64,000 bases of DNA from GCA-2687025 sp964473525 (GTDB taxonomy: Bacteria > Poribacteria > WGA-4E > GCA-2687025): assembly GCA_964473525.1 (NCBI GenBank), contig CAYYPK010000017.1, positions 62,001 to 126,000 on the forward strand, given 5' to 3'. The position numbers were made by a program, and so were the translations under genes. The notes beneath the pieces are model-generated. The model did not search any database. It was not told the origin of the DNA and saw nothing but the letters and a program-made list of their open reading frames with translations. The first letter of the stretch is position 1. The number at the start of each line of letters is the position of its first letter. This document shows positions 1 through 8,539 of the stretch, piece after piece.

Positions 1-115
1 CGCCTTCCCGCGCGACTGGGCCGACGCGGCCCGGCTCCCCTATACGACGGGGAGCGGCACAGCCGGCTACCCAGAGCGTCACGAGAGCGAGTACAAGAGC
101 CACCGTACGACGCAT
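1..115 (-). CDS. Lipoprotein, 3' part beyond the window
   Basis: This reading frame starts at an ATG (codon 115-113) and runs off the left edge after 38 residues. It begins MRRTVALVLALVTLWVAGC, a short positively charged start, a hydrophobic stretch and a lipobox (V-A-G-C, Cys19), so the product should be cleaved by signal peptidase II and lipid-anchored. The remainder (AAPRRIGEPGRVGP...) is too short to assign to a family. It lies 49 bases downstream of the probable outer-membrane protein gene on the same strand and is probably the last visible member of that envelope operon. No good ribosome binding site is visible, so the start is supported mainly by the signal peptide. Confidence 0.6.
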   Translation of the reverse strand, partial: MRRTVALVLALVTLWVAGCAAPRRIGEPGRVGPVAREG

Positions 116-164
116 GGCGCTGGCCGCGTGGCCCAGCGTTCGTGCGGTCTCCCGCAGGCGACGT

Positions 165-875
165 TCACGGCGTGGCATGTGGAAGACTCGCCTCGTAGGA
201 CAGACCGACCACGAAGAAGGAGGGGCCGGCGGCGCTACCGTCGAACCGTTCAATGTCGATGCTCACAAGCGATTGCCGCACCAGCGCGACGACGGAGAGC
301 GGAGACTCCGGCGCGAGCGGCCAGCGCGCGCGAGCCCCAAACACGGCGCCGCCTCCCGCCCTCGCGCGGCGGTCGCCGGCGTCGACCCGCACGCGGACGA
401 ACGCGGCTCCGAGCGATACGGACAGGAACGAAGAGGGATTGAGCGACGCGTGCAGGTTTGGCGTGACGTCAACCGCGAAGTACTGATGCGCCGACGGCGC
501 GTTGGGCCAACGGACGTCAGACGGCGTCTCCGTGGTGTACCGCATCCACTCCACGCCGAGGCCCCACTCGTTACGCACCCCGCCCACGCGGATGTAAGGA
601 GCAGCCGCGAAGCTACCGTCAGCGAACGCGCCGCCACTCGGGGGCGCAACGCCAGCAAAGCCGGCGGTAACGTCGACGGTGGCAAGGCCGACGTCTCGGC
701 GCATGCCTGGCTCCGCAGGAACCGACGTCGCGCGCGCCACGCGAGGGGCCGCCACGGCCACTGCGGGCGAAGCGAGCAGCAGCGCGCAAAGCGCAGCCAA
801 CGCCGCGACGCTCCCAGTCAACCGCAACACGGGCCATGTACGACCCAACGCAACGTCCGCGGGACGTGATCCCAT
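165..875 (-). CDS. Probable outer-membrane or periplasmic beta-structured protein
   Basis: The 236-residue product has a signal peptide: an arginine-containing N-terminus, a hydrophobic core around residues 20-42 rich in Ala and Leu, and an Ala-rich cleavage region. The mature part alternates hydrophobic and polar residues and has several strands ending in aromatic residues (PYIRVGG, WGLGVEWMRY, FFVVGLSYEASL), as expected for a small outer-membrane beta-barrel. I do not recognise the family. The ATG is preceded by GAGGG at a suitable distance. The gene starts 16 bases after the end of the lipoprotein gene at 892-1335, so the two are probably co-transcribed from the promoter near 1440. The barrel assignment is inferred from composition and strand pattern only. 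Confidence 0.6.
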   Translation of the reverse strand: MGSRPADVALGRTWPVLRLTGSVAALAALCALLLASPAVAVAAPRVARATSVPAEPGMRRDVGLATVDVTAGFAGVAPPSGGAFADGSFAAAPYIRVGGVRNEWGLGVEWMRYTTETPSDVRWPNAPSAHQYFAVDVTPNLHASLNPSSFLSVSLGAAFVRVRVDAGDRRARAGGGAVFGARARWPLAPESPLSVVALVRQSLVSIDIERFDGSAAGPSFFVVGLSYEASLPHATP

Positions 876-891
876 GCCGGTCCCTCGCTCA

Positions 892-1335
892 TCAGAACAG
901 TTTGTCGGGAGCCACGAAGATCAGTAGAACCACGTCGACGATGGCCCCGGTGATAGCGCCACCGAGGACACTCCACAGCGTGTTGTCCCTCTCGACCTTC
1001 TCTATCTCGCCTATCTCTATCGCCTGTTGCCTGCCCATCCGGTCGACCACGACCACCGTGGCGGCGACTTCGTCGACCCGCGCGAACTTCCCCATCACCG
1101 TCGGAGGATCCTCGCCTCCGGGCGTGGCCGCAATCTCGGCATTCGTGCGATAGTCCTTGAGGATGACGGTGACGCCTATTCCAGGTCTGAGAGCCGCGAC
1201 ATCCGCCATCGGCACGGGGCTCTGAATGAAGCCGGGGTCCACCACGCCAACTGCCGCTCCCGCGACGCTACATCCCGCAATCGCGACGACGACAACCAGC
1301 GCGGCGACCAGTAGCCAGGGAACTCTGGCGGGCAT
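892..1335 (-). CDS. Small lipoprotein with a glycine-rich hydrophobic C-terminal segment
   Basis: The 147-residue product begins with a signal peptide and a lipobox (VVVVAIAGC, Cys22). A soluble middle part has sequence typical of a small beta-barrel fold (PGIGVTVILKDYRTNAEI ... GKFARVDEVAATVVVVDRMG). The end is hydrophobic and glycine-rich (SVLGGAITGAIVDVVLLIF), so it could insert in or lie on a membrane. The function is unknown. The start is supported by GGAGGAG upstream of the ATG. It is the first gene of a leftward unit of at least three envelope genes and lies directly downstream of a good sigma70-like promoter. Confidence 0.65.
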   Translation of the reverse strand: MPARVPWLLVAALVVVVAIAGCSVAGAAVGVVDPGFIQSPVPMADVAALRPGIGVTVILKDYRTNAEIAATPGGEDPPTVMGKFARVDEVAATVVVVDRMGRQQAIEIGEIEKVERDNTLWSVLGGAITGAIVDVVLLIFVAPDKLF

Positions 1336-1429
1336 CTGTGTAGACTCCTCCGTATGCGCGAGGCCGTGTAGCAGGGGCGTTGTCCCGCCGCGGGCAGATG
1401 TCCCAGACTCCTATACTCGTATCCAGAAC

Positions 1430-1458
1430 AGTATACTACGGCGCCGAGGGAGAGTCAC
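1430..1458 (-). promoter_or_regulatory. Sigma70-type promoter for the envelope operon
   Basis: On the minus strand a GTGACT box (1458-1453, four of six matches to TTGACA) is followed by exactly 17 bases and a TATACT box (1435-1430, five of six matches to TATAAT). Transcription would start near 1423, about 88 bases before the ATG at 1335. It sits in the gap between the radical SAM gene and the lipoprotein gene. No transcript data are available. Confidence 0.55.
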
Positions 1459-1499
1459 GCTCCCGCAGGTCGCACGGTCGTGTGGGCAGAACCCCTGCG

Positions 1500-3005
1500 C
1501 TACGCGTACTTGCGTTCGAGGCTACCGGACGCCATGTCGCGCACGTGCTGCTCGGTCTCGGTTCCGAACTTCTCGCGCACCATGCCGAGGTAGGACGGGC
1601 TGCTGTAGTACGTGTCGAAGGCGGCGTCGCGGAAGCGCAAGACTTCCGATCCAGACAGATGCTTGGTGGGGAGTGGGAGCGTGTCGTACGCATGCTGCGA
1701 GTAGCCGCTCCACGTGTCCGGCAGGCGCCACCCCTCGGCCACGGCTTGCGTGTAAAGCGGGGATCCCGGGTACGCCATCGCGCAGTAGAAGTTCGCGAAC
1801 TCCGTGTTCAGTTCGAGGGCCATGTCGAGGGTGGCCTGCATCGTGTCGTGGTCGTCCTCGGGCAGGCCGAATATGTAGTTGCCCATGACGCGGATGCCGG
1901 ACGCTGTCACGGCGCGGAGCGTCCCGCGGGCGGAGTCCTCGTCGAAGCCCTTGTCCACGTCGGATCGGACGCGCTCACTACCCGCCTCGATGCCGAAGCA
2001 CAGCCATGTGAAGCCGGCGGCGCGTAGCATGTCGAGCATGTCGTCCTGCACGGAGTCGACACGGGCGTACGCCCATATGTTCAGGTCGTAGCCGCGCTCG
2101 ATGATGCGTTCGCAGATGCCCGTCACGTGTCGTCGGTTGAGGACGAACATCTCGTCGGCGACTTTGATGTTCCGCACGCCGTGCTCCCGCACGAGATAGT
2201 CGATCTGGTCGACCACGACGTCCGGGCTCCACCGTCGGTAGCTGTTCGCCGATTCCTTGTAGCCCAGAAGCCGCTCGCCGTCCTTGAACGGCGCCTGTAT
2301 GCAGCAGAACGAACACTTGTACGGGCATCCAAGGGTTGTGTAGACGGCAGCGTACGGTTGGCGCTGTAGATCGTCGAAGCAGTGCCAGTTGTGCGCCCGA
2401 TACTCGTCCATCGGCAGTAGATCCCACGCCATGTGGGGCATCTCGCCGTCGAGATCCTGCAACAGCGGAGCGGGAGGATTCGATGCGCAAGCGCCATCGT
2501 CCTCGTACCAGAGCCCGGCGACCTTGCGGATGTCCTCAGCGCGTCCGCCGCGCAGCGCCTCCAGCAACTCGATGATCGTGTGCAGCCCTTCTCCGCCGCT
2601 CACGTACTCCGCGTCTTCCTCGCGCAGCGTGCGTTCGGGCAGCGACGCGACGTGTCCACCAACGAGTAGCGTGGGGGCCTCGGCGGCGTCCTTCAGGGCT
2701 GTGCACACGGCGCCGGCAGCAGGCATGTTCTGCGTCGAAGCCGATGGCTGGTGTCCGTATACAACCACGGCGGTCAGCAGCGGGTTGAGCCCCGCTACCC
2801 GACTCGCGACCTGCTCAGGTGAGATCGCCTCGGCGTTCATGTCCAGGAGCGCGACGGACCAACCCTTGAGACGCGCGTACGTCGCGATCATCGCGGCCCA
2901 CACGGGAGGCTCAATTGCCGCCAGATCTGCCCCGAGGGACTGATACACCTGAAAGCGGGAGCCCGGGTTCACGATCACAAGATCGACTTCGCGTCTGTTC
3001 GCCAT
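1500..3005 (-). CDS. B12-binding-type radical SAM enzyme
   Basis: The 501-residue product has an N-terminal cobalamin-binding-like region (about residues 8-165; VYGHQP, LLVGGHVASLPE, YVSGGEG) followed by a radical SAM core whose cluster motif is CPYKCSFC (Cys227, Cys231, Cys234). This order is typical of the B12-dependent radical SAM class (BchE/methyltransferase type), which makes C-C bonds or methylates unactivated carbons. The start chosen is the ATG at 3005 (MANRREVDLV), five bases after the stop of the DegT-like gene; upstream in-frame codons would overlap that gene. It is the last gene of the sugar-biosynthesis run, so a sugar or sugar-lipid substrate is likely, but the substrate cannot be read from sequence. 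The canonical DxHxxG cobalamin motif is not obvious. Confidence 0.85.
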   Translation of the reverse strand: MANRREVDLVIVNPGSRFQVYQSLGADLAAIEPPVWAAMIATYARLKGWSVALLDMNAEAISPEQVASRVAGLNPLLTAVVVYGHQPSASTQNMPAAGAVCTALKDAAEAPTLLVGGHVASLPERTLREEDAEYVSGGEGLHTIIELLEALRGGRAEDIRKVAGLWYEDDGACASNPPAPLLQDLDGEMPHMAWDLLPMDEYRAHNWHCFDDLQRQPYAAVYTTLGCPYKCSFCCIQAPFKDGERLLGYKESANSYRRWSPDVVVDQIDYLVREHGVRNIKVADEMFVLNRRHVTGICERIIERGYDLNIWAYARVDSVQDDMLDMLRAAGFTWLCFGIEAGSERVRSDVDKGFDEDSARGTLRAVTASGIRVMGNYIFGLPEDDHDTMQATLDMALELNTEFANFYCAMAYPGSPLYTQAVAEGWRLPDTWSGYSQHAYDTLPLPTKHLSGSEVLRFRDAAFDTYYSSPSYLGMVREKFGTETEQHVRDMASGSLERKYA

Positions 3006-3010
3006 GCCTG

Positions 3011-4246
3011 CTACGCCTTTCGCGCTCGATCCGGCTCGCCCGTGGCCGGCACGCCCGTGGGAAGAGCGTTGAGTATGTCGCACAGCCGTTCGATCTTCTC
3101 TCGTTCCAGTCCGGGATAGTTGCCGATGTAGAACCCGTAGAAGTGCACATGCTCCGTGTGCGGATAGCTTGCGTAATCCAGTTCGCCCAAAGCCCTGCGC
3201 AGGTACGGCTGCCGCATCTGCGAGCCGCCGCCCGACAGCCCACGACGGTACTCGACACCGTGAGCGCGCAACGCGCTCGTCACCGCCTCGTACAGCACGG
3301 GATCGGCGTGACGCTGCACGAGCGTGAAGGCGTAGTTGCTGCTACCCTCCGTGTGGAACTCCGTGCGGTACTTGTCTCCGTCCAACCGCGAGAGAAACGC
3401 CGCCAGGTTCTCCGAGCGGATGGTGTTGTTCGCGTCGAGCCGCCGCAACTGCGATCTGCCCATCGTGGCGGCGATCTCGTTGCTGCGTACGTTGTAGCCC
3501 GGATAGGCGAAGATGAAGTCCGGCGTGAGATCGTCACGCTCGGTGGCGTAACGGTCTTTGACGTCCTGAGAGCGCGCCTCTCTCACCATCCCGTGCGCGC
3601 GGAACATGCGCAGCATGTCGTACAGATCGGGATCGTCCGTGGAGACCATGCCCCCTTCGCCCGTGGTCATGTGATGGGCGTAGTAGAACGAGAAATTAGA
3701 GGCGAGACCGAACGTGCCGATCTTCCGGCCGCGGAAGGTGGCGCCGTGGGACTCGCAAGCGTCCTCGATGAGCGGCACGCCCCGCTCCGCCAGGCCTTCG
3801 AGCAGTTCGTCCGTGAGCGCGTTGTACCCCAGGACGTGGGTGAGGAAGACGGCGCGCGTTCGATCCGTGACGGCGTCTAAGACGCGGTTCGTGTCCATCC
3901 CCAGCGTGGTCGGGCTGATGTCGACGAACACGGGCTCGAAGCCAGCCGCCAGCACCGAGACGATGTCGGACACCCACGTGATCGTCGGCACGACGACTTC
4001 GCCGGGGTCGCTGATCTCGCGTAGCGCCGCCACCGTGATGAGGTTCGCGGCGGACCCGGAACTCACGAAGACGCTGTGCCGCACGCCCAGCCATTGGGAC
4101 CACTCCTCCTCGAACGCCGCGACTTCGCGTGACTGCGTGAGGATGGGGTCGTCCTGCTGAAGGAGCGCGATGGCGGCGTCCAGATCCTCGCGCGCGAAAT
4201 TCCCCTTCATCAAGGGCCAGTTCAGGTTGTCGACGTCTGGCATCAT
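3011..4246 (-). CDS. DegT/DnrJ/EryC1-fold sugar enzyme, probable PLP-dependent 3-dehydrase
   Basis: The 411-residue product has the full fold-type I PLP fold of nucleotide-sugar aminotransferases: the SSGSAAN phosphate-binding turn (63-69), the EDACESHGA stretch (161-169) and the SFYYAHHMTTGEGG loop. In aminotransferases the sixth position of that loop is the Lys that binds PLP; here it is His191. The same replacement defines the 3-dehydrases ColD and RfbH/AscC, which remove the C3 hydroxyl of a 4-keto sugar. I therefore call it a dehydrase rather than an aminotransferase. It follows E1-beta by 21 bases and precedes the radical SAM gene by five. Two adjacent ATG codons could start it. An E3-type iron-sulfur partner (needed by RfbH, not by ColD) is absent nearby, favouring a ColD-like mechanism. 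Confidence 0.85.
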   Translation of the reverse strand: MMPDVDNLNWPLMKGNFAREDLDAAIALLQQDDPILTQSREVAAFEEEWSQWLGVRHSVFVSSGSAANLITVAALREISDPGEVVVPTITWVSDIVSVLAAGFEPVFVDISPTTLGMDTNRVLDAVTDRTRAVFLTHVLGYNALTDELLEGLAERGVPLIEDACESHGATFRGRKIGTFGLASNFSFYYAHHMTTGEGGMVSTDDPDLYDMLRMFRAHGMVREARSQDVKDRYATERDDLTPDFIFAYPGYNVRSNEIAATMGRSQLRRLDANNTIRSENLAAFLSRLDGDKYRTEFHTEGSSNYAFTLVQRHADPVLYEAVTSALRAHGVEYRRGLSGGGSQMRQPYLRRALGELDYASYPHTEHVHFYGFYIGNYPGLEREKIERLCDILNALPTGVPATGEPDRARKA

Positions 4247-4267
4247 GCTCCGTTCGTCCGCGTCCGC

Positions 4268-5329
4268 CTAGAAGGGGCCGCGGAATTCCACTATTTCGGG
4301 GCTTGCCTGCCCCGACGGCTCCCACGGGTCGGCGTCGGGTTTCGCGAGTTCGTAGGCCGTCGACGCGATGGTAGCGGGGCTCGGGTAGAACGCGTCCTCC
4401 AACACGCGCGTGGTCGGACACGGGGTCGCGGCAAAGCCCATCCGGCGATACTTCACGGCGCCCCCGTCGCCCGCGTCGTCGTCGCCCAACGCCTCGACGA
4501 CCTGCGCCAGAATCTCCGCGCTCAGCCCGGAGCCTACCCACGCGTGGTCCACGATCAGCAGGCGACGCGTCTTGCGCACCGACGCCGTAATGGTGTCGAT
4601 GTCCAGCGGCGAAAGCGACACGGGGTCGATTACCTCGGCGGAAACTCCAACGTCGGACAGATGCCGACGCGCGCGCAGGCACTCCAGCACCATATGCGAC
4701 ACTCCGACGATGGTGACGTCCTCGCCCTGCGTCAGCACGCGCGCCTGCCCGAACGGGACAGTGAAATCTTCCGCAGGCACATGGCCGCTCTGCCCATGCA
4801 GCATCCGATGTTCCACGAAGAGAACGGGATCGTCCGTCCGCAGCGCCATCGTTAGCAGGCCCTTGGCGTCGAAGGGCGTTGTCGGCGCGACGACACGAAT
4901 ACCTGGCACGTGCGTGAACAGCGAGTGCAGCGCCTGGGAATGCTGCGGTCCCTGTCCCCAACTGCGACCGATGACGGCGCGTACGATGAGTGGCGCGGTA
5001 ACGCGTCCCGCGTACATATACCGGCACTTCGCCGCCACGTTGATGAGCTGGTTCATCGCGAGCAGCACGAAGTCCATGCGCACGTGCACGTGGATGGGCC
5101 GAAGGCCCGCCATGGCCGCGCCGATGGCGATGCCGGTCATGGCATCCTCGGACAGTGGCGTGTCGAACACGCGAGAGGCGCGGAATCGCTCTTGCAGGCC
5201 GACCGTCGTGCCGTAGATGCCGCTCGGGTCCGTCACGCCCAGTCCACAGACGACGACCGACGGGTCCGTCGCCATCGCGTGGGCAGTCGCGTCGAGGATG
5301 GCGTCGGCGTAGGTGGCTTCTCTTGGCAT
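4268..5329 (-). CDS. ThDP-dependent 2-oxoacid dehydrogenase-type E1, beta subunit
   Basis: The 353-residue product matches the E1-beta (transketolase pyrimidine-binding plus C-terminal) fold: the N-terminal start TYADAILDATAHAM, the VFDTPLSEDAMTG stretch containing the glutamate that activates the thiazolium cofactor, HSQALHSLFTHVPG, and a C-terminal domain from about residue 205 (EDVTIVGVSHMV). It pairs with the E1-alpha gene, whose stop codon directly abuts this ATG. There is no lipoyl E2 or E3 gene nearby, so a normal pyruvate, acetoin or branched-chain dehydrogenase complex is unlikely to be encoded here. With sugar kinase, dehydratase and 3-dehydrase neighbours, it may instead transfer a two-carbon unit from a 2-oxoacid to a keto sugar. 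That role is inferred. Confidence 0.85.
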   Translation of the reverse strand: MPREATYADAILDATAHAMATDPSVVVCGLGVTDPSGIYGTTVGLQERFRASRVFDTPLSEDAMTGIAIGAAMAGLRPIHVHVRMDFVLLAMNQLINVAAKCRYMYAGRVTAPLIVRAVIGRSWGQGPQHSQALHSLFTHVPGIRVVAPTTPFDAKGLLTMALRTDDPVLFVEHRMLHGQSGHVPAEDFTVPFGQARVLTQGEDVTIVGVSHMVLECLRARRHLSDVGVSAEVIDPVSLSPLDIDTITASVRKTRRLLIVDHAWVGSGLSAEILAQVVEALGDDDAGDGGAVKYRRMGFAATPCPTTRVLEDAFYPSPATIASTAYELAKPDADPWEPSGQASPEIVEFRGPF

Positions 5330-6280
5330 CTAGGCGCCAAACACGTGCGTGTGAAGGGCGTCGGCGTCTGGGAACGGACTGGCCTCGGCGAAGGCGATGG
5401 CGTCCGCCAACTCCCGCTCGACGTCGGACTCGATCACGCCGCGCTCATCGGAGCCAACGAGCTCACGGACGGCCGCGACTTGGTCGCGATCCAGCCATTC
5501 CCGGGCTTCGTCGCTCGGCCTATGCGGAGGGCCGAGTTCGTCCAGCGGGCCTACGTGCTCTTTCCATCGGTACACGCGTGTCTCAATCAGCCGTGGTCCT
5601 CCGCCACCCCGGAGCGCAGCAAGTGAGTCCGCGGCAGCGTCGTGCAGTTCGACCACGTCACCGTCCTCGATACATCTACCTGGAATGCCGTAGATGGCGC
5701 CGCGCTCGTAGATGTTCCCTAGCGGCTGCCTGTCGCGCTGGTGCGTGTGGATCGCGTAGAGGTTGTTCTCACAGACGAACAGGACCGGGAGTCGATGCAG
5801 CGCGGCGAAGTTGAGGCTTTCGTGGAAGACCCCTTCCTCGACCGCGCCGTCGCCGAAGAACACCGCGACGACTGTGTCCTCTCCTCGGAGCTTCGCGGCG
5901 TAGGCGTATCCAACGGCATGCGGGATCGTCGTCGCCACGACGGCGGAACAGCCCATCACTCCAGCGTCCGGGTCCACAAGATGCATGGAGCCGCCTTTGC
6001 CGGCCGCGCATCCGGTCGCCTTACCGTAGAGTTCCGCCATCATCGCCGGTAGGTCGCCGCCCTTTGCCAGATAGAGCGCGTGTCCACGGTACGTGCCGAA
6101 GACGACGTCCTCCGGGCGCAACGCCTCGCACACTCCCACGGATGCCGACTCCTGGCCGATGGACAGGTGCACGGGGCTCTTGATCTTGTCGCTCGGATAG
6201 ATGCGGGCGATCTCTTCCTCGGCGCGGCGTATGCGGTAGAGGGAGCGGTAGATGCGGGGATGTAGTTCGGCTCTACTCAC
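5330..6280 (-). CDS. ThDP-dependent 2-oxoacid dehydrogenase-type E1, alpha subunit
   Basis: The 316-residue product shows the E1-alpha thiamine diphosphate motif: GDGAVEEGVFHESLNFAA followed by CENNLYAI (GDG...NN). Upstream are HLSIGQESASVGV and GTYRGHALYLAKGGD, both typical of the family. It begins at a GTG (6280) that overlaps the end of the SDR gene by eight bases and stops immediately before the ATG of E1-beta, so the two subunits are almost certainly translationally coupled. Length is normal for the short E1-alpha class. The physiological acceptor is unknown; see the beta subunit for the reasoning about a sugar-branching reaction. Confidence 0.85.
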   Translation of the reverse strand: MSRAELHPRIYRSLYRIRRAEEEIARIYPSDKIKSPVHLSIGQESASVGVCEALRPEDVVFGTYRGHALYLAKGGDLPAMMAELYGKATGCAAGKGGSMHLVDPDAGVMGCSAVVATTIPHAVGYAYAAKLRGEDTVVAVFFGDGAVEEGVFHESLNFAALHRLPVLFVCENNLYAIHTHQRDRQPLGNIYERGAIYGIPGRCIEDGDVVELHDAAADSLAALRGGGGPRLIETRVYRWKEHVGPLDELGPPHRPSDEAREWLDRDQVAAVRELVGSDERGVIESDVERELADAIAFAEASPFPDADALHTHVFGA

Positions 6281-7313
6281 GGCCGCCCTCGGCGGAGAGG
6301 CGCGCTGCCTCGATATCGGCGCGTTGGCGCCAGTGGTTGAGCAGATCCTCGAGGCTTTCGTCGAAGGCGTATTCTGGCTGCCAACCTGTCGCCTCGACGA
6401 AGGCGTCCACGCACGGTACCTGGAGCGTCACGTCCGCGGGTCGCAGCAGCGCGGGATCCACGCGCGTGGGGATAGGAACGTCGCAGAGCGACTTCAGCCG
6501 CTCCAGCACCTCTCCGACGGTCATCGTCGTCACGCCGCCGATATTGTACGCCTCGCCGTATTCACAGTGCAGAGTGGCCAGCCAATACGCGCGCATGGCG
6601 TCCCGCACGTCGAGGAACGTGCGCACGGAGTCGAGGTTCCCGTGCACGAGTTCGTCCTGCAACCCGCGCTCGATGAGGGCGACCTGACGCGCGAACGACG
6701 TCGCGAACAGGTCCGCCCGGCGCGGGTTCAGGTAGGTGAACATGCGCGTTCGGATGGTGCGCATCCCGTAGCTCACGAAGTACGAGAACCCGAGCAGATC
6801 CTGAGCCACCTTCGACACGGCATACGGGCTGACCGGCCGCATGGGGCAGTCCTCGCGTATCGGCGTGTCCTCCGGGCGCACCTGGCCGTACACCTCGGAG
6901 CTGCTGCACACGTGCACGATCGCGTGCGGCGCGACGCGACGGATGCCCTCCAGCAGCGTGCTCGTGCCGAGAATGTTGTTCGAGAGGACGGCGTTTACCG
7001 TCGTGAACGAGGCGCGGACGTTCGCGTGCGCCGCAAGGTGGAAGATGACGTCGGGCCGCGATGCCTCCAGCGCCTCGAGCACGGAACCCATGTCGGACAG
7101 GTCCGCCTCGTGCACCGTGATGTCGTCGGCGATGCCCCGCAGGTTGTTCTGTGCCGTGGTGCTGTGCCACCGCGAGATGCCGTGCGTTTCGACTTCGGGA
7201 TGATGGCGCACGAGATACTCGGCGAGGTAGCTGCCCCCCGAACCTGCGATGCCGGTGATGAGAGCTCGCTCGACGCGCCGATCGGCGGCGCCAACTGTTG
7301 CCACCTTATTCAC
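6273..7313 (-). CDS. NAD(P)-dependent GDP-mannose-4,6-dehydratase-like SDR
   Basis: The 346-residue product is an extended SDR: ALITGIAGSGGSYLAEYLV is the nucleotide-binding turn in the form typical of GDP-mannose 4,6-dehydratases, followed by ADLSDMGSV, IFHLAAHANV, SSSEVYG and the catalytic YAVSK (Tyr and Lys). FTYLNPRRADLFATSFARQ is the substrate loop. It would oxidise a nucleotide hexose or heptose at C4 and eliminate water at C5-C6, giving the 4-keto-6-deoxy sugar the DegT-like dehydrase needs. The start is a GTG at 7313, overlapping the kinase stop by eight bases; a second GTG at 7304 is possible. A longer upstream reading frame exists but would run inside the kinase gene. Confidence 0.85.
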   Translation of the reverse strand: MNKVATVGAADRRVERALITGIAGSGGSYLAEYLVRHHPEVETHGISRWHSTTAQNNLRGIADDITVHEADLSDMGSVLEALEASRPDVIFHLAAHANVRASFTTVNAVLSNNILGTSTLLEGIRRVAPHAIVHVCSSSEVYGQVRPEDTPIREDCPMRPVSPYAVSKVAQDLLGFSYFVSYGMRTIRTRMFTYLNPRRADLFATSFARQVALIERGLQDELVHGNLDSVRTFLDVRDAMRAYWLATLHCEYGEAYNIGGVTTMTVGEVLERLKSLCDVPIPTRVDPALLRPADVTLQVPCVDAFVEATGWQPEYAFDESLEDLLNHWRQRADIEAARLSAEGGRE

Positions 7314-8373
7314 TGAGCGAGTCCAACTCGCGGAAGGCGCCCGGTTCCCCCGAAAGTCGCGCGGCTTCCTCGTCGGCGTAGTCCGAGTCGCCTGGCTCGT
7401 AGAACACGGCTTGCGAGCCGGCATAGTCGAACTCAAACGGCACGTGGATGAGCCCGCGCAGCGCCTCCTTCACGACCGCTTGGCGTTCCGGCGGCACGAA
7501 GAACAGGATGAATCCGCCTCCGCCAGCTCCGAGTATCTTGCCCCCGATCGCGCCTGCGGATGTCCCTGCGGTGTAGATGTCGTCCACGGCGCTGTTCGTC
7601 ACGAGGTCGCTGAGGCTGCGCTTCTCCAGCCACGACTCGTGGAGCAGGCTCCCGAAGCGCGAGAGATCCTCCGAACTCGTGAGCACCCCGAGGGCGGCAT
7701 CCGCGAGCGAGTGGATGATGCGCAGTTGCCGTTCCCGCGCGCCGATGTCCTCGACGTACGTCTTCGCGACGTCCGATGCCGTGCGCTTGATGCCCGTATA
7801 GAACAGCATCAGGTGCGAGCTCAACTCGTCGGTGCGCTCCTGGCTGAGGACCAGCGGATGTACGGTGATGGCGCCGTTCGTAGCGAACGTGACGTAGTTC
7901 AGACCTCCGTACGCCGTGAGATACTGATCCTGTGACCCGACGGTCTCGCCGATCATCTCCTGCTCTACATGGATCGCCTCGTCCGCGAGTTGCTTCTTGC
8001 TGGGCATGTGTCCAAGCATGCCGTGCGCGGCGTGCAGCATACCCACCGTGAACGACGAACTTGATCCGGTGCCGCTACGCGCCGGCAAATCGCCGTCGTG
8101 GTGTATCTCCAGCCCGCCATGAAGGCCCACGTAGCGTAGCGCCTCGCGAACAGCGGCGTGCTGAATGTCGTCGATCGTCTGACACAGCTCGATGCTGGAA
8201 TACGCGACGCGGATGCGGTGTTCGAAGAACGGCGGCAGCCGCCGGCAGGTGATGTAGCAGTGCTTGTTGATCGCCGTGGCGAGCACGGCGCCGCCGTGCT
8301 CACGGTACCACCCAGGGTAGTCCGTGCCACCGCCAAAAAACGAGATCCGATACGGCGTGCGGATAACGATCAA
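7306..8373 (-). CDS. hddA: GHMP-family sugar kinase, HddA-like
   Basis: The 355-residue product is a GHMP kinase: N-terminal TPYRISFFGGGTDYPGW, the ATP-binding loop PARSGTGSSSSFTVGML (residues 97-113) and a C-terminal AGAIGGKILGAGGGGFI. This arrangement is closest to D-glycero-alpha-D-manno-heptose-7-phosphate kinases (HddA) and similar fucose/heptose kinases, which phosphorylate C1 on the way to GDP-heptose. The start is a TTG preceded by AAGGA; no ATG is available. The next gene begins within its last codons. No HddC-type nucleotidyltransferase or GmhB phosphatase is seen in the window, so the sugar-phosphate must be activated by enzymes encoded elsewhere. The heptose specificity is a family-level guess. 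Confidence 0.75.
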   Translation of the reverse strand: MIVIRTPYRISFFGGGTDYPGWYREHGGAVLATAINKHCYITCRRLPPFFEHRIRVAYSSIELCQTIDDIQHAAVREALRYVGLHGGLEIHHDGDLPARSGTGSSSSFTVGMLHAAHGMLGHMPSKKQLADEAIHVEQEMIGETVGSQDQYLTAYGGLNYVTFATNGAITVHPLVLSQERTDELSSHLMLFYTGIKRTASDVAKTYVEDIGARERQLRIIHSLADAALGVLTSSEDLSRFGSLLHESWLEKRSLSDLVTNSAVDDIYTAGTSAGAIGGKILGAGGGGFILFFVPPERQAVVKEALRGLIHVPFEFDYAGSQAVFYEPGDSDYADEEAARLSGEPGAFRELDSLSE

Positions 8374-8539
8374 ATGCTCGTTCCTTGCCTTGCTTCAAGC
8401 GTATCCGGGCGGCCCTCCCGCCCGTCGCCGTATGCATCAGCCGAGTGGCCTCGCGCCACGCTGCCGCGCCAACCTGAGCAACGAGCCGTCGCGTCCCGCC
8501 CGCTGGCGTCTTCCAGTCAAGCCGGACGGAAGCGCGCGT

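Noticed and set aside
3696..5027. A 443-codon minus-strand frame in a second frame of the sugar cluster
   Set aside because: It overlaps the DegT-like and E1-beta genes out of frame and is almost all Arg, Gly and Ala with no family pattern.
4268..6280. Pyruvate dehydrogenase E1 as a central-metabolism enzyme
   Set aside because: The proteins are of this fold, but no lipoyl E2 or E3 gene is linked and the genes are embedded and overlapping in a sugar-biosynthesis run, so I did not name them pdhA/pdhB.
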